A stretch of 64,000 nt of DNA from Zoogloea sp. (GTDB taxonomy: Bacteria > Pseudomonadota > Gammaproteobacteria > Burkholderiales > Rhodocyclaceae). Positions 11,201 through 20,269 of this stretch are shown one piece after another. The notes beneath the pieces were generated by a model. That model saw nothing but the letters and a program-made list of their open reading frames with translations. It was not told the origin of the DNA and did no database searches. Positions within the stretch are counted from its first letter, which is position 1. The number at the start of each line of letters is the position of its first letter. The stretch lies in the NCBI GenBank assembly GCA_009026175.1, contig WBTZ01000003.1, positions 37,981 to 101,980 of the forward strand. The letters are read 5' to 3'. The translations under genes and the position numbers were made by a program.

Positions 11201-11743
11201 CTGGCGCAGGTCGAGCCCTCCAAGGACCTGATCACCATGGCCGGCGTGGTGATGGAGGTCCGCGCCAAGATGACCGCCCGGGGCAAGATCGCCTTCGTCC
11301 TGCTGGATGACGGCACCACCCCGCGGGAAGTCTCGGTGTTTTCGGAGGTCTTCGACAACAACCGCCAGCGCATCGTGGTGGACGAGGTATTGATCGTTGA
11401 CGCCAAGGTCAGCAACGACGACTTTACCGGCGGCTTCCGCATCGTGGCCGACAAGCTGATGACCCTCGGCGAGGCCCGTGGCCGCTTTGCCCGGGTGCTG
11501 CAGCTCCGCCTGAATGGCGAAGTGGGGACTGCGGGAGGCGCCGCCGCCGCGGCCGAGCGCCTGCAGAGCGTGCTGGCGCCCTTCCGCGATGGCGAGTGTC
11601 CGATCCGGGTGCGCTACCGCAACGGCGTGGCCGAGGGCGACCTGCCTCTCGGGGCCGGCTGGAAGGTGAGGCCGGACGACAGCCTGCTGGAGAGCCTCAG
11701 GGAATGGCTGCCGCCGGAGGCGGTGGAAGTCATCTACGGCTGA
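8252..11743 (+). CDS. dnaE: DNA polymerase III alpha subunit
   Basis: 1163 aa, the catalytic subunit of the replicative polymerase. The N-terminal PHP domain starts H-L-R-L-H-T-E-Y-S-I-S-D-G. The polymerase core has G-P-G-R-G-S-G-A-G-S at 364, the catalytic aspartates D406 and D408 in P-D-F-D-I-D-F, and a third candidate, D566 in K-F-D-F-L-G. A helix-hairpin-helix region and an OB-fold (about 990-1070) follow, with a short C-terminal tail. Length matches the dnaE1 family, and this is not the error-prone ImuC/DnaE2 type, which is shorter. The ATG at 8252 lies 32 bases after the paeA stop. No truncation is seen. Confidence 0.98.
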   Translation: MSESHSPRFVHLRLHTEYSISDGIVQVDSAIARAAADGMPALGISDLANLFGMVKFYKGARGKGIKPICGVDAWITQDTDRDKPYRVLLISKNRKGYGQLCELLTRAYMENKYRGRAEIRRDWLTADSASDLLCLSGAKDGDIGQALANGNGRLAEQLAADWAARFPGGFYIEIQRAGHPGTEGYIREALQIASNLDLPVVATHPIQFTRPEDFKAHEARVCIAQGNVLADKRRPRDFTEQQYFKTQAEMCELFADIPEALENSIEIARRCSLTIQLGKNFLPQFPTPEGMTLDDFLVAEAKRGLEERLKELYPNEVDREAQRQRYEDRLKFETDTIIQMGFPGYFLIVADFIIWAKENGVPVGPGRGSGAGSLVAYSLRITDLDPLAYALLFERFLNPERVSMPDFDIDFCQDNRYRVIEYVRERYGKDAVSQIATFGTMASKAVVRDVGRVLDLPYGLCDRLSKLIPVVQNKPLSLADAREQEPQINELMADGNDGESIQELWGLAEPLEGLTRGVGMHAGGVLIAPGKLTDFCPLYIADGEDATPVSQFDKDDVEGVGLVKFDFLGLRNLTIIELALEYIERLTGSRPDLMSLGFGDQAAYQILRDANTTAIFQVESEGMKKLLKKLAPDRFEDIIAVLALYRPGPLGSGMVDDFILRKKGQQAIDYFHPDLQACLEPTYGVIVYQEQVMQISQIIGGYTLGGADMLRRAMGKKKPEEMAKHRETIADGARKQGYDPALAEQLFDLMTKFAEYGFNKSHTAAYAVVTYHTAWLKAYHCAAFMAATMSADLDNTDTIKIFYEDTIANKVVVLPPDVNQSDYRFVPTDAKTIRYGLGAVKGVGEPAVRAILAARQAGGPFKDLFDFCCRVDKRLANRRVIEALVRAGAFDTIAPTQPADRHTLMATVGIAMEAAEQQAANALQSGLFDIPGEAAGPMVDYVKVRPWGDREKLKEEKLAIGFFLSGHPFNAFKEEVRRFVRRPLAQVEPSKDLITMAGVVMEVRAKMTARGKIAFVLLDDGTTPREVSVFSEVFDNNRQRIVVDEVLIVDAKVSNDDFTGGFRIVADKLMTLGEARGRFARVLQLRLNGEVGTAGGAAAAAERLQSVLAPFRDGECPIRVRYRNGVAEGDLPLGAGWKVRPDDSLLESLREWLPPEAVEVIYG

Positions 11744-11753
11744 TCGCTGGGGT

Positions 11754-11774
11754 CGCCCTGCCGCAGGCGGGGCG
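11754..11774. terminator. Hairpin between convergent dnaE and GGDEF-EAL genes
   Basis: The arms CGCCCTGCC and GGCGGGGCG pair over 9 positions (one T:G wobble) with a 3-base loop. It lies 10 bases after the dnaE stop and just before the end of the convergent gene. It lacks a T-tract. Confidence 0.4.
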
Positions 11775-11777
11775 GCT

Positions 11778-14267
11778 TCAGCAGTCGACGATGGGCGCCG
11801 CAGGCAGCGTGCCGATGCGCAGCAGTTCGGTCACCGCATCGGCCGGCAGCGGTGGGCTGAAGACATAACCCTGGGCCGCGGAGCAGCCTTCCGCGCGCAG
11901 GAAATCGAGCTGGTCGGGGGTCTCGGTGCCCTCGGCGATGACCTCCAGGCGCAGGCTGCGTCCGAGCTGGATCACCGCCCGCACGATGGCCGCATCGTCC
12001 GGGTCCTCGGTGAGGTCACGGACGAAGCTCTGGTCGATCTTCAGGCAGTCCACCGGGAAGCGCTTGAGGTAGGCCAGGCTCGAATAGCCGGTGCCGAAAT
12101 CATCGATGGACATGCGCACGCCCAGCGCCTTGAGCTCCCGCAGCGTCGCCTCCACATCGGTGCCCGACTGCATCAGCAGGGACTCGGTGAGTTCGAGCTC
12201 CAGCCAGCGGGCATCGAGCCCGGCAGATTCCAGCGCCTCCCGTATGGTGGCGACCATGTCGGCGCGGCGGAACTGCAGGGCCGACAGGTTGACCGCCACG
12301 GGAACCGGCGGAAGCCCCCGGTCCTGCCACTGCCGGGCTTGCCGGCAGGCCTCGAACAGCACCCAGCGGCCGATCGGGACGATCAGTCCGCACTCTTCCG
12401 CCAGGGGGATGAAGTGGGCCGGTGAGATGCCGCCCAGGGTGCCGCTGAACCAGCGCAGCAGGGCTTCCATGCCGATGATGCGGCCGCTCGCCAGGTTGAC
12501 CTGGGGCTGGTAGTACAGCTGGAATTCCTGCTGGTCCAGCGCCCGGCGCAGCGCGTTCTCCATGTGCAGCCGCTCGAGGGCGTTGACGTTCATGACCTCG
12601 TCGAAGAAGCGGTAGGTGTTCCGCCCTTCCTCCTTGGCGTGGTACATGGCCGTGTCGGCGTTCTTCATCAGGGTCTCGGCGCACTCCCCGTCCTCCGGGT
12701 AGAGGGCGATGCCGATGGAGAAGGATGTGGCGAGCTGTTGCCCCTCGATTTCGAATGCCGGGCACAGCTTGTCGAGGATCTTCTCGGCGACCCGGGCGGC
12801 GTCGTCCGGCACGTTGATGTCGGTCAGTACGATCAGGAACTCGTCCCCGCCCTGGCGGCTGACCGTGTCGGTCTCGCGGATGCAGGCGCTCAGGCGCAGG
12901 GCGACCCCCTGCAGCAGGCGGTCGCCCACCATGTGGCCGAGGGAATCGTTGATGGTCTTGAAGCGGTCCAGGTCGAGGAAGAGCAGGGCGATCCGCGAGC
13001 CGTGGCGGGCCGCCTGGGCCAGGGACTGATCGAGGCGGTCCTGCAGCAGGGTGCGGTTGGGCAGGCCGGTCAGCGGGTCATGCTGGGCCAGGAAGGCGAT
13101 GCGGGCCTCCGAGGCCTTGCGCTCGGTGATGTCGGAGAACACCGCCACGTAGTGGGTGACCCGGCCGCTGCGGTCCCGCACGGTGCTGATCGACAGGGCC
13201 GCAGGGTAGAGCGTGCCGTCCTTCCGGCGATCGTTGATCTCGCCCTGCCAGAAGCCGTTGATGCTGATGTCCCGCCACATCGCCTCGTAGAAGCTGCGAT
13301 CGTGGTGGCCGGAGTGCAGCAGGCGCGGCGTCTGGCCCACGGCCTCCGCGGAGGTGTAGCCGGTCACATCGGTGAAGGCCTGGTTCACCGACAGGATGCG
13401 CTGCTGTGCGTCGGTGACGATGATGGCTTCGATGCTGTTGCGGAACACCGTCAGGGCCAGGCGCAGCTGCTCTTCGCTGTCACGCCGGGCGGTCACGTCG
13501 GCGATGGTGGTCACCACCCCCCGGCGGTCGCCGGAGTGGTCATCGAAGAGGGGGATGGAGTTGGTCCAGAGCCAGCGCCGCCCGCCGTCCTGGCGATCGA
13601 GCCCGAGCAGGCCGGATTGGGGCAGCCCGGTGGACAGGGCCTGCATCGCGGGGGTCTGGGATGGGGCGAGGGGTTCGCCTTCTTCGTCCAGGTAGGTGAT
13701 GAGCTTGTTGTGGATGTCCCAGCCCTTCATCTGCTCTGCGCTGAGCCCGAGGATCTCCTCGGCCATGACGTTGTGCAGCAGCAGGACTCCGTCGGCGTCA
13801 CGCATGATCACGCCTTCGCCCATGGAGGCCAGCAGCGTCCGCATGCGGGTCTCCCGCTCGCGCAGCTCGGCCTCCGTATTGCGGCGGTCGGTGATGTCGA
13901 AGCAGGAGCCGATGTAGCCGGCGAACTCGCCGGCCTGGTCGTAAAGGGGGCGGCCGGTGTTGAGGATCCAGCGGTAGCTGCCGTCCTTGTGGCGCAGCCG
14001 GAACTCCATCTCGAAGGGCGTGCGGACGGTGAAGTGTTCCAGGTAGGTGCCGACGCAGCGGTCGAAATCCTCCGGGTGTACGCCCATCGTCCAGCCGTCA
14101 CCGACCTCCTGCTCGAGGCTGCGGCCGGTGAAGTCCAGCCAGGTCTTGTTGAAGTAGCTGCAGCGCGCATCGGCGCCGGAGCGCCAGATCAGCGTCGGGA
14201 AGTGCTCGAAAAGCGACAGCTGGAAGGCCCAGTTGTCGGCGTTTTCGGAGGAGGGTAAGGCAAGCAC
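11778..14267 (-). CDS. PAS-PAS-PAS-GGDEF-EAL c-di-GMP turnover protein
   Basis: 829 aa with no clear transmembrane segment. Three PAS/PAC repeats occupy about residues 20-390, each ending in a D-I-T-x-R or D-V-T-A-R type PAC end. The GGDEF domain has an intact G-G-D-E-F at about 471 and the I-site R-E-T-D upstream. The EAL domain from about 570 has E-A-L at about 600, E-L-T-E-S-L-L, D-D-F-G-T-G-Y-S-S and E-V-I-A-E-G-T-E-T. The metal- and substrate-binding residues of both domains therefore look intact. It could both make and degrade c-di-GMP, with direction set by the PAS inputs. It is convergent with dnaE. A chemical signal cannot be named. Confidence 0.94.
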   Translation of the reverse strand: MLALPSSENADNWAFQLSLFEHFPTLIWRSGADARCSYFNKTWLDFTGRSLEQEVGDGWTMGVHPEDFDRCVGTYLEHFTVRTPFEMEFRLRHKDGSYRWILNTGRPLYDQAGEFAGYIGSCFDITDRRNTEAELRERETRMRTLLASMGEGVIMRDADGVLLLHNVMAEEILGLSAEQMKGWDIHNKLITYLDEEGEPLAPSQTPAMQALSTGLPQSGLLGLDRQDGGRRWLWTNSIPLFDDHSGDRRGVVTTIADVTARRDSEEQLRLALTVFRNSIEAIIVTDAQQRILSVNQAFTDVTGYTSAEAVGQTPRLLHSGHHDRSFYEAMWRDISINGFWQGEINDRRKDGTLYPAALSISTVRDRSGRVTHYVAVFSDITERKASEARIAFLAQHDPLTGLPNRTLLQDRLDQSLAQAARHGSRIALLFLDLDRFKTINDSLGHMVGDRLLQGVALRLSACIRETDTVSRQGGDEFLIVLTDINVPDDAARVAEKILDKLCPAFEIEGQQLATSFSIGIALYPEDGECAETLMKNADTAMYHAKEEGRNTYRFFDEVMNVNALERLHMENALRRALDQQEFQLYYQPQVNLASGRIIGMEALLRWFSGTLGGISPAHFIPLAEECGLIVPIGRWVLFEACRQARQWQDRGLPPVPVAVNLSALQFRRADMVATIREALESAGLDARWLELELTESLLMQSGTDVEATLRELKALGVRMSIDDFGTGYSSLAYLKRFPVDCLKIDQSFVRDLTEDPDDAAIVRAVIQLGRSLRLEVIAEGTETPDQLDFLRAEGCSAAQGYVFSPPLPADAVTELLRIGTLPAAPIVDC

Positions 14268-14391
14268 GGCAGCTGTCGATTCCGATGCACTGGAGCCAGG
14301 AGTTCGATTGGGAGACGCATTTTAACGCTTTTGAAAGGATGCGCCGTGAATATCGCGGATGGCATCCCTCTGCCAGGGCAAGTGCACGCTT

Positions 14392-16077
14392 TCAAAGCGT
14401 GTTTTCGTCCATGAGCCGCGGCAGGAAGCTGCGGGCCCGGGCGAGGGCCGAATAGATATCGCCGCAGATGTTGTTGATGCCCACCTCGTCCTCGAAGCCC
14501 GAGCGATGGATCAGCGATTCGGGCTGGGCGTTGAGGTTGCACAGGATCAGGGCGCAGCCGCGCTTGTGGAGGCTCTTGGACAGGCTCTCCAGGCCTTCCA
14601 GGCCGGTGGTGTCCAGATTGACCAGGTGGTGCATGTCGAGGATGACCACCTCGGGGTGGCGCTCGGCGGGGTCGAGCAGGGCCTCGAGCTTGTGGATGGC
14701 GCCGAAGAACAGGGTTCCGTACAGCGAATAGGCGACCACCCGGGGCGTGCCGTCCGGGTACAGGAAATCCGGCAGCATCGACAGCTCGCCGAGGGGCATG
14801 CGCTCGATCCGGGTGAGGTCGGACATGCGGTAGATGAAGAACAGGCTGGACATCACCATGCCGAGTTCCACCGCCAGGGTCAGGTCAAAGAAGACGGTGA
14901 CGAAGAAGGTGGTCAGCAAGGTGGTGCGGTAGGTGGCGGCGAAGCGGCCCAGCCCGCGGAACTCGTGCCATTCGCCCATGTTGACCGCCACCACCACCAC
15001 GATCGCCGACAGGGTGGCGAGCGGAATGTGCTTGGCGAAGGGCGCCAGCACCAGCACCACCGCCAGCAGGACGAGCGAGTGGACGATGCCGGCGACGGGG
15101 GAGCGGCCGCCGGTGCGGACGTTGGTGGCGGTCCGGGCGATCGCGCCGGTGGCGGCAAAGCCCCCGAACAGCGGTGCCGCCAGGTTGGCCAGGCCCTGGG
15201 CGATCAGTTCCTGGTTGGGGTCGTGCCGGTCGTCGATGGCGGCGTCGGCGACCCGCGCCGACAGCAGCGACTCGATGGCCCCCAGCAGGGCGATGGTCAG
15301 GGCCGGCGAGATCAGCTTGCCCAGCGTCTCGAGGGAAAGCGCGGGCAGGGCGAAGGCGGGCAGGTCCTGGGGGATGCCGTTGAAGCGGCTGCCGATGGTC
15401 TCGACGGGCAGCTGGAGGATGGCGTTCACCACCGTCGCCACCACCAGCACACCGAGCGGGCCGGGCATTCGAGCCAGGGGCTTGAAGCGCCGGGCCAGGC
15501 GGTTCCAGGACAGCAGCACCACCAGCGAGGCGACCGACAGAGCGATGGTGGGCGGGTCGATGGTGTCCAGATGGGTGACCAGGGCCTTGACCTTGCCGAA
15601 GAACTCACCGGGCAGGTGCTCGATCCGGAGGCCCAGGAAGTCCTTGATCTGGGCCAGGAAGATCACCACCGCAATCCCGTTGGTAAAGCCGATCACCACC
15701 GTCTTGGGGATGAAGCGGATCAGGTTGCCGAGCCGGAACAGGCCCATTGCCACCAGCATGGCCCCGGCCAGCATGGTGGCGACCAGCAGGTTCTGCACGC
15801 CGTACTCGACGACGATGCCGTAGATGATGGGAATGAAGGCCCCGGTGGGGCCGCCGATCTGCACCCGGGAACCACCCAGGGCAGAGATCAGGAAGCCGGC
15901 GACGATGGCAGTCCAGATGCCGGCGGTAGGGGACATGCCGGAGGCGATGGCGAAGGCCATGGCCAGGGGCAGCGCGAGCACCCCGACGGTCAGACCGGCC
16001 GATGCGTCGCGGCCGAACTGGGCGCCGCTATAACCGGGAAGCGTGTCGAGGAGCTTGGGGCGAAATACGAATTTCAT
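14392..16077 (-). CDS. SulP family anion transporter with STAS domain
   Basis: 561 aa, inner-membrane permease. About 10-12 hydrophobic helices span residues 15-420, with the SulP region around G-G-P-T-G-A-F-I-P-I. A cytoplasmic STAS domain (about 440-550) has the core V-V-I-L-D-M and L-D-T-T-G-L-E-G-L. Family members carry sulfate, bicarbonate or dicarboxylates; the substrate cannot be assigned here, and no sulfur-assimilation genes adjoin it. The start was moved to the ATG at 16077, 11 codons inside the longest frame, because GGAGG sits 5 bases upstream and the N-terminus K-F-V-F-R-P-K-L then precedes helix 1. The stop codon lies in a 17-base palindrome (14385-14401). Confidence 0.9.
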   Translation of the reverse strand: MKFVFRPKLLDTLPGYSGAQFGRDASAGLTVGVLALPLAMAFAIASGMSPTAGIWTAIVAGFLISALGGSRVQIGGPTGAFIPIIYGIVVEYGVQNLLVATMLAGAMLVAMGLFRLGNLIRFIPKTVVIGFTNGIAVVIFLAQIKDFLGLRIEHLPGEFFGKVKALVTHLDTIDPPTIALSVASLVVLLSWNRLARRFKPLARMPGPLGVLVVATVVNAILQLPVETIGSRFNGIPQDLPAFALPALSLETLGKLISPALTIALLGAIESLLSARVADAAIDDRHDPNQELIAQGLANLAAPLFGGFAATGAIARTATNVRTGGRSPVAGIVHSLVLLAVVLVLAPFAKHIPLATLSAIVVVVAVNMGEWHEFRGLGRFAATYRTTLLTTFFVTVFFDLTLAVELGMVMSSLFFIYRMSDLTRIERMPLGELSMLPDFLYPDGTPRVVAYSLYGTLFFGAIHKLEALLDPAERHPEVVILDMHHLVNLDTTGLEGLESLSKSLHKRGCALILCNLNAQPESLIHRSGFEDEVGINNICGDIYSALARARSFLPRLMDENTL

Positions 16078-16206
16078 GGTACCTCCGCAAATGAGGGGGA
16101 AATAAGGCACCCGAAGGTGCGGCTTGCGGAGGGCATGGGCCCGGCCCGGTACGATGCTGGACGATCCATCGTTTGCAGGCGGTGAGGGGCATGGGCCGGG
16201 AACGGG

Positions 16207-16488
16207 TCAGGAAAAGTTGCGGTCGTTGGCGGCGTCGCGGCCGGCCGAGGCGCTGTGCATGACTTCCACCAGCATCTTCACGGCGGCGATGAACACGGTG
16301 ACGATGCCGCCACCCACGCAGATCCAGGCCTGCAGGCGGTTGGCGGGGAAGCCGGGCAGGATGGAGGCGCGATCCTCGAGCAGGTAGGCGGCGCCGACGG
16401 CGAGCACCATCACCCCGATCATGTCGAGGGCGGCCCAGCCCCAGAAGGCGGGCGTCAGGCGCGGAAGGGGAGAAGGTTGGGGGCTCAT
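16207..16488 (-). CDS. Small two-helix membrane protein, unknown function
   Basis: 93 aa. Two hydrophobic segments are visible, about residues 17-36 (A-A-L-D-M-I-G-V-M-V-L-A-V-G-A-A-Y-L-L) and about 53-73 (I-C-V-G-G-G-I-V-T-V-F-I-A-A-V-K-M-L-V). They are joined by a short loop, and the C-terminus is charged. No cysteine pair or catalytic motif is present. It lies upstream of the SulP gene on the same strand with a gap of about 130 bases, so co-transcription is possible but not shown. I do not recognise the family. Confidence 0.65.
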   Translation of the reverse strand: MSPQPSPLPRLTPAFWGWAALDMIGVMVLAVGAAYLLEDRASILPGFPANRLQAWICVGGGIVTVFIAAVKMLVEVMHSASAGRDAANDRNFS

Positions 16489-16578
16489 GATGGGGCGTAA
16501 AGCTAGGATATGGGGCTGACAGGCAGCTTACGGCAGGCTTGCGCCCTGGGGCTGCCTGCCGTGGCTGTACATGTCCGC

Positions 16579-18747
16579 TTACTTGACCCGCATGCCCGGC
16601 GTGGCGCCGGCGTCGGGGGACAGGATGAAGAGGCCCGGGGTTTCACCCGAGGCGTCGGAGGCGGCCAGCACCATGCCTTCCGACATGCCGAACTTCATCT
16701 TGCGCGGCGCCAGGTTGGCCACCATCACGGTAAGGCGGCCGACCAGGGTGGCGGGGTCGTAGGCGCTCTTGATGCCGGCAAAGACCTGGCGGGGTTTCTC
16801 CTCGCCGATGTCGAGCTGCAGGCGCAGCAGCTTGGCGGCGCCCTCCACATGCTCGGCACTGACGATGCGGGCGATGCGCAGGTCCACCTTGCCGAAGTCG
16901 TCGATGGAGATGTAGGGCTCGAACTCGCTGGCCTGTGCGGTCTCCGTGGCGGCGGCATTGGCTTGGTGCTGGGCGTGGCGCTGTTCCGAATGGGCGGCCT
17001 TGGCCTCGTCCTTGGTGGCCTTGGCCGGGCTGGTTTCGGTGGCAGCCGGGGCGAGGGACTCCCGGTTGGCCTCGAGCAGGGCATCGACTTGCTTGCGCTC
17101 GATGCGGGTCATCAGGTGGCTGTAGGCACCGATGGTGTGGCCGGCGGGCAGCGGGGCGAGCAGGTTGTCCCAGCCCAGGGGGTCGATTGCCAGGAAGCGC
17201 TCGACCTGGGTGGCGAGCTGGGGCAGCACCGGCTTGAGCAGGCCGGTGAGGGCCTTGAAGATGTTGATGGCGGTGGTGCACACCACGTGCAGGCGGGCCT
17301 CCTGGCCTTCCTGCTTGACCAGCTCCCAGGGTTTGTTGTCATTCACGTAGCCGTTGGCCTGGTCGGCAAACTCCATGATGCGGCGCAGGGCGCGGCTGTA
17401 GTCGCGGTTCTCGTAGGCGGCGGCGACTTCGTCCAGGTTCCAGTCCAGGGCTGCGGCTTCGTCGTGGCTGCCGAGCCTGCCGTCGAAGCGCTTGGCGATG
17501 AAGCCGGCGCAGCGGCTGGCGATGTTGACGAACTTGCCCACCAGGTCGGAATTGACCTTGGCGATCATGTCGTCGAGGTTGAGGTCCACGTCCTCCATGG
17601 TGCCGTTGGACTTGCCGGCGAAGTAGTAGCGCAGCCACTCGGGGTTGAGTTTCTGCTCGGTGTAGGAGCGGGCGGTGATGAAGGTGCCGCGGCTCTTGCT
17701 CATCTTGGCGCCGTCAACGGTGAGGAAGCCGTTGACGCACAGCTGGGTGGGCGAGCGGTAGCCGGCGAAGTGGAGCATGGCGGGCCAGAACAGGGCGTGG
17801 AAGTACAGGATGTCCTTGCCGATGAAGTGGATCAGCTCGGTGCCGGTGGCGGCGGCCGGGCCGGACTCGGTGAAGGCGGCCACGTCGATGTCCGGATTGC
17901 GGGCGGCGAGGTTACGGAAGCTGGCGAAGTAGCCGATCGGCGCATCCAGCCAGACGTAGAAGTACTTGCCCGGGGCGTCGGGGATCTCGAAGCCGAAGTA
18001 GGGCGCATCGCGGGAGATGTCCCAGTCGGAGAGCTTGTTCTCGCCGGCCTCGCCCAGCCACTCCTTCATCTTGTTGGCCGCTTCCAGCTGCAGCCGGCGG
18101 GAGCCGTCCGGTGTGCTGCCCTGGGTCCAGTCGCGCAGGAACTCCACGGCGCGCGGGTCGGACAGGCGGAAGAAGTAGTGCTCTGACGTCTTCAACACCG
18201 GCTTGGCGCCGGACACCGCGGAGTAGGGGTTCTTCAGCTCGGTCGGGGCGTAGGCGGCGCCGCAGACCTCACAGTTGTCGCCGTACTGGTCGGCCGCACC
18301 GCACTTGGGGCATTCACCCTTGATGAAGCGGTCGGGCAGGAACATCTCCTTGACCGGGTCGTAGAACTGCTCGATGGCGCGGGTCTCGATCAGGCGGGCG
18401 CCGTCGCGCAGGCGGGTGTAGATGTCCTCCGCGTACCAGCGGTTCTCGTCGCTGTGGGTGGAGTGGTAGTTGTCGAAGGCCACGCCGAAGTCGCGGAAAT
18501 CGCGGGAGTGCTCGCCGTGGACCCGGTTGATCAGTTGCTCGGGGGTCAGGCCTTCCTTCTCGGCGCGCAGCATCACCGGCGTGCCATGGGTATCGTCCGC
18601 GCAGACGTAATGCACCGTGTTGCCGCGCATGCGCTGGTAGCGCACCCAGATGTCGGCCTGGATGTAACCGACCAGGTGGCCGAGGTGGATGTCGCCATTG
18701 GCGTAGGGCAGGGCGTTGGTGACGAGGATCTTGCGCGGGGTGGTCAT
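16579..18747 (-). CDS. metG: Methionyl-tRNA synthetase
   Basis: 722 aa, charges tRNA-Met. The class I signatures are both present: H-L-G-H at 21-24 and K-M-S-K-S near 346. A zinc-knuckle segment reads C-P-K-C...C-E-V-C at about 145-165. After the anticodon-binding helical domain there is a low-complexity linker rich in Ala, Glu and Lys (about 560-610). It ends with a C-terminal EMAP/Arc1p-like tRNA-binding domain (K-V-D-L-R-I-A-R-I), as in other dimeric MetRS. The ATG at 18747 gives the family N-terminus ([18 protein letters not shown]). Upstream in-frame ATGs at 18783 and 18801 would add residues not typical of the family. It is divergent from apbC. Confidence 0.97.
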   Translation of the reverse strand: MTTPRKILVTNALPYANGDIHLGHLVGYIQADIWVRYQRMRGNTVHYVCADDTHGTPVMLRAEKEGLTPEQLINRVHGEHSRDFRDFGVAFDNYHSTHSDENRWYAEDIYTRLRDGARLIETRAIEQFYDPVKEMFLPDRFIKGECPKCGAADQYGDNCEVCGAAYAPTELKNPYSAVSGAKPVLKTSEHYFFRLSDPRAVEFLRDWTQGSTPDGSRRLQLEAANKMKEWLGEAGENKLSDWDISRDAPYFGFEIPDAPGKYFYVWLDAPIGYFASFRNLAARNPDIDVAAFTESGPAAATGTELIHFIGKDILYFHALFWPAMLHFAGYRSPTQLCVNGFLTVDGAKMSKSRGTFITARSYTEQKLNPEWLRYYFAGKSNGTMEDVDLNLDDMIAKVNSDLVGKFVNIASRCAGFIAKRFDGRLGSHDEAAALDWNLDEVAAAYENRDYSRALRRIMEFADQANGYVNDNKPWELVKQEGQEARLHVVCTTAINIFKALTGLLKPVLPQLATQVERFLAIDPLGWDNLLAPLPAGHTIGAYSHLMTRIERKQVDALLEANRESLAPAATETSPAKATKDEAKAAHSEQRHAQHQANAAATETAQASEFEPYISIDDFGKVDLRIARIVSAEHVEGAAKLLRLQLDIGEEKPRQVFAGIKSAYDPATLVGRLTVMVANLAPRKMKFGMSEGMVLAASDASGETPGLFILSPDAGATPGMRVK

Positions 18748-18934
18748 GGGCGGCGTGCTGCGTGTGAATTCGGAATCCGCCATTCTAGCAAAGCGATTCA
18801 CCCCCCGCCCCGTCGCGGACCGGGCGGGAATTGGGTAAACTGCTCGGCAAACTGGAGTAAATTACTCGGGTTTGCTTCCTTTGCCCGATTCCGCCATGTT
18901 TTCATTTTTCCGCCGCGGCCCGGCCTCCGACACC

Positions 18935-20026
18935 ATGAGCCTTACTGAACAAAGCGTCCTCGACAGCCTCCGGCAGTACGCCGACCCCAATACCGGCAAG
19001 GATTACGTGTCCGCCCGCTGGGTCAAGAATGTGCGTGTGAGCGGGGCCGACGTGTCCTTCGACATCGAGCTGGGTTACCCGGCGAAGAGCCAGATCGACA
19101 CCATCCGCCAGGGCGTGATCGCCGCAGTGAAGGGCCTGCCGGGCGTCGGTAACGTGAGCGCGAACGTGTTCACCCGCATCGTCGCCCATGCCGTTCAGCA
19201 GGGTGTCAAGCTGCTGCCGGGGGTCAAGAACATTGTTGCGGTGGCTTCGGGCAAGGGGGGCGTGGGCAAGAGCACGACTTCGGTGAACCTGGCCCTGGCC
19301 CTGGCGGCCGAAGGCGCCACGGTGGGCATCCTGGATGCCGACATCTACGGCCCGTCCCAGCCCCAGATGCTCGGCATCGGCGGCCAGCAGCCCGAGTCGG
19401 CCGACGGCAAGTCGATGGAGCCGCTGCAGGCCCATGGCCTGCAGGTGATGTCCATCGGCTTCCTGGTGGATGTGGAGACGCCGATGGTGTGGCGGGGCCC
19501 GATGGCCACCCAGGCCCTCAACCAGCTGCTCAAGGAAACCAACTGGAAGGACCTCGACTACCTGATCATCGACATGCCGCCGGGCACCGGCGACATCCAG
19601 CTGACCCTGTCCCAGAGCGTGCCGGTGACCGGCGCGGTGATCGTCACCACGCCCCAGGACATTGCCCTGCTGGACGCCCGCAAGGGCCTCAAGATGTTCG
19701 AGAAGGTGGGCGTGCCCATCATCGGCATCGTCGAGAACATGAGCATCCACATCTGCTCCAAGTGCGGCCACGAGGAGCACATCTTCGGCTCCGGCGGCGG
19801 CGAGGCCATGTGCAGGGACTACGGCGTGCCCTTCCTCGGCGCGCTGCCCCTCGACATCCAGATCCGCAAGCAGGTGGATGGTGGCGTGCCCAGCGTGGTG
19901 GCCGATCCGCAAGGGCGGGTGGCGGAACTGTACAAGGGCATCGCCCGCCAGGTGGCCATCGCCATCGCCGAGCGCCAGAAGGACATGAGCCACAAGTTCC
20001 CGAGCATCGTGGTGCAGAACACATGA
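18935..20026 (+). CDS. apbC: Iron-sulfur cluster carrier protein (Mrp/ApbC)
   Basis: 363 aa, a cytoplasmic P-loop ATPase that carries and transfers Fe-S clusters. The N-terminal MIP18-like domain covers about 1-90. The deviant Walker A motif G-K-G-G-V-G-K-S-T starts near residue 105. The cluster-binding C-S-K-C pair is at about 273-276. The ATG at 18935 (M-S-L-T-E-Q) matches the family start; a frame beginning at 18896 would add a Phe/Arg/Pro-rich tail of 13 residues. The stop codon overlaps the ATG of the following small lipoprotein (ATGA), so the two are translationally coupled. Confidence 0.95.
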   Translation: MSLTEQSVLDSLRQYADPNTGKDYVSARWVKNVRVSGADVSFDIELGYPAKSQIDTIRQGVIAAVKGLPGVGNVSANVFTRIVAHAVQQGVKLLPGVKNIVAVASGKGGVGKSTTSVNLALALAAEGATVGILDADIYGPSQPQMLGIGGQQPESADGKSMEPLQAHGLQVMSIGFLVDVETPMVWRGPMATQALNQLLKETNWKDLDYLIIDMPPGTGDIQLTLSQSVPVTGAVIVTTPQDIALLDARKGLKMFEKVGVPIIGIVENMSIHICSKCGHEEHIFGSGGGEAMCRDYGVPFLGALPLDIQIRKQVDGGVPSVVADPQGRVAELYKGIARQVAIAIAERQKDMSHKFPSIVVQNT

Positions 20027-20211
20027 GCGCACGCTTCGTGATGCGGGCCGCCCTGCTGGTGGCCTGCACGGCGGGCCTGTCGGGCTGTGTGGTGGGGGCC
20101 GTGGTGGGAACGGCGGTCGACGTGGGGGTCGAGGTCGTGAAGATCCCCTTCAAGGTGGGCAAGGGTGTCTACGACGCGGTCAAGGATGACGACGAGCCGA
20201 AAAAGAATTGA
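20023..20211 (+). CDS. Very small putative lipoprotein coupled to apbC
   Basis: 62 aa. The start ATG overlaps the apbC TGA by four bases. Residues 1-20 form a lipoprotein signal with the lipobox G-L-S-G-C, placing the acylated cysteine at about residue 20. A glycine/valine-rich segment (V-V-G-A-V-V-G-T-A-V-D-V) follows, then a short charged tail ending D-D-D-E-P-K-K-N. The general layout (lipobox, Gly/Val hydrophobic stretch, short tail) recurs in small envelope lipoproteins such as NF038104-like families, but I do not assign one. It is probably anchored in the inner or outer membrane. Confidence 0.75.
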   Translation: MSARFVMRAALLVACTAGLSGCVVGAVVGTAVDVGVEVVKIPFKVGKGVYDAVKDDDEPKKN

Positions 20212-20269
20212 GGCGCGCGTTGACTCTTGACTTGTCTTAGAATGCGCGTTTTTTAGGCAGGGGCGCAGC

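Noticed and set aside
14359-16185. A 608-codon plus-strand frame opposite sulP
   Set aside because: Low-complexity Gln/His/Gly/Asp antisense shadow. SulP with its ribosome site and helices is the real gene.
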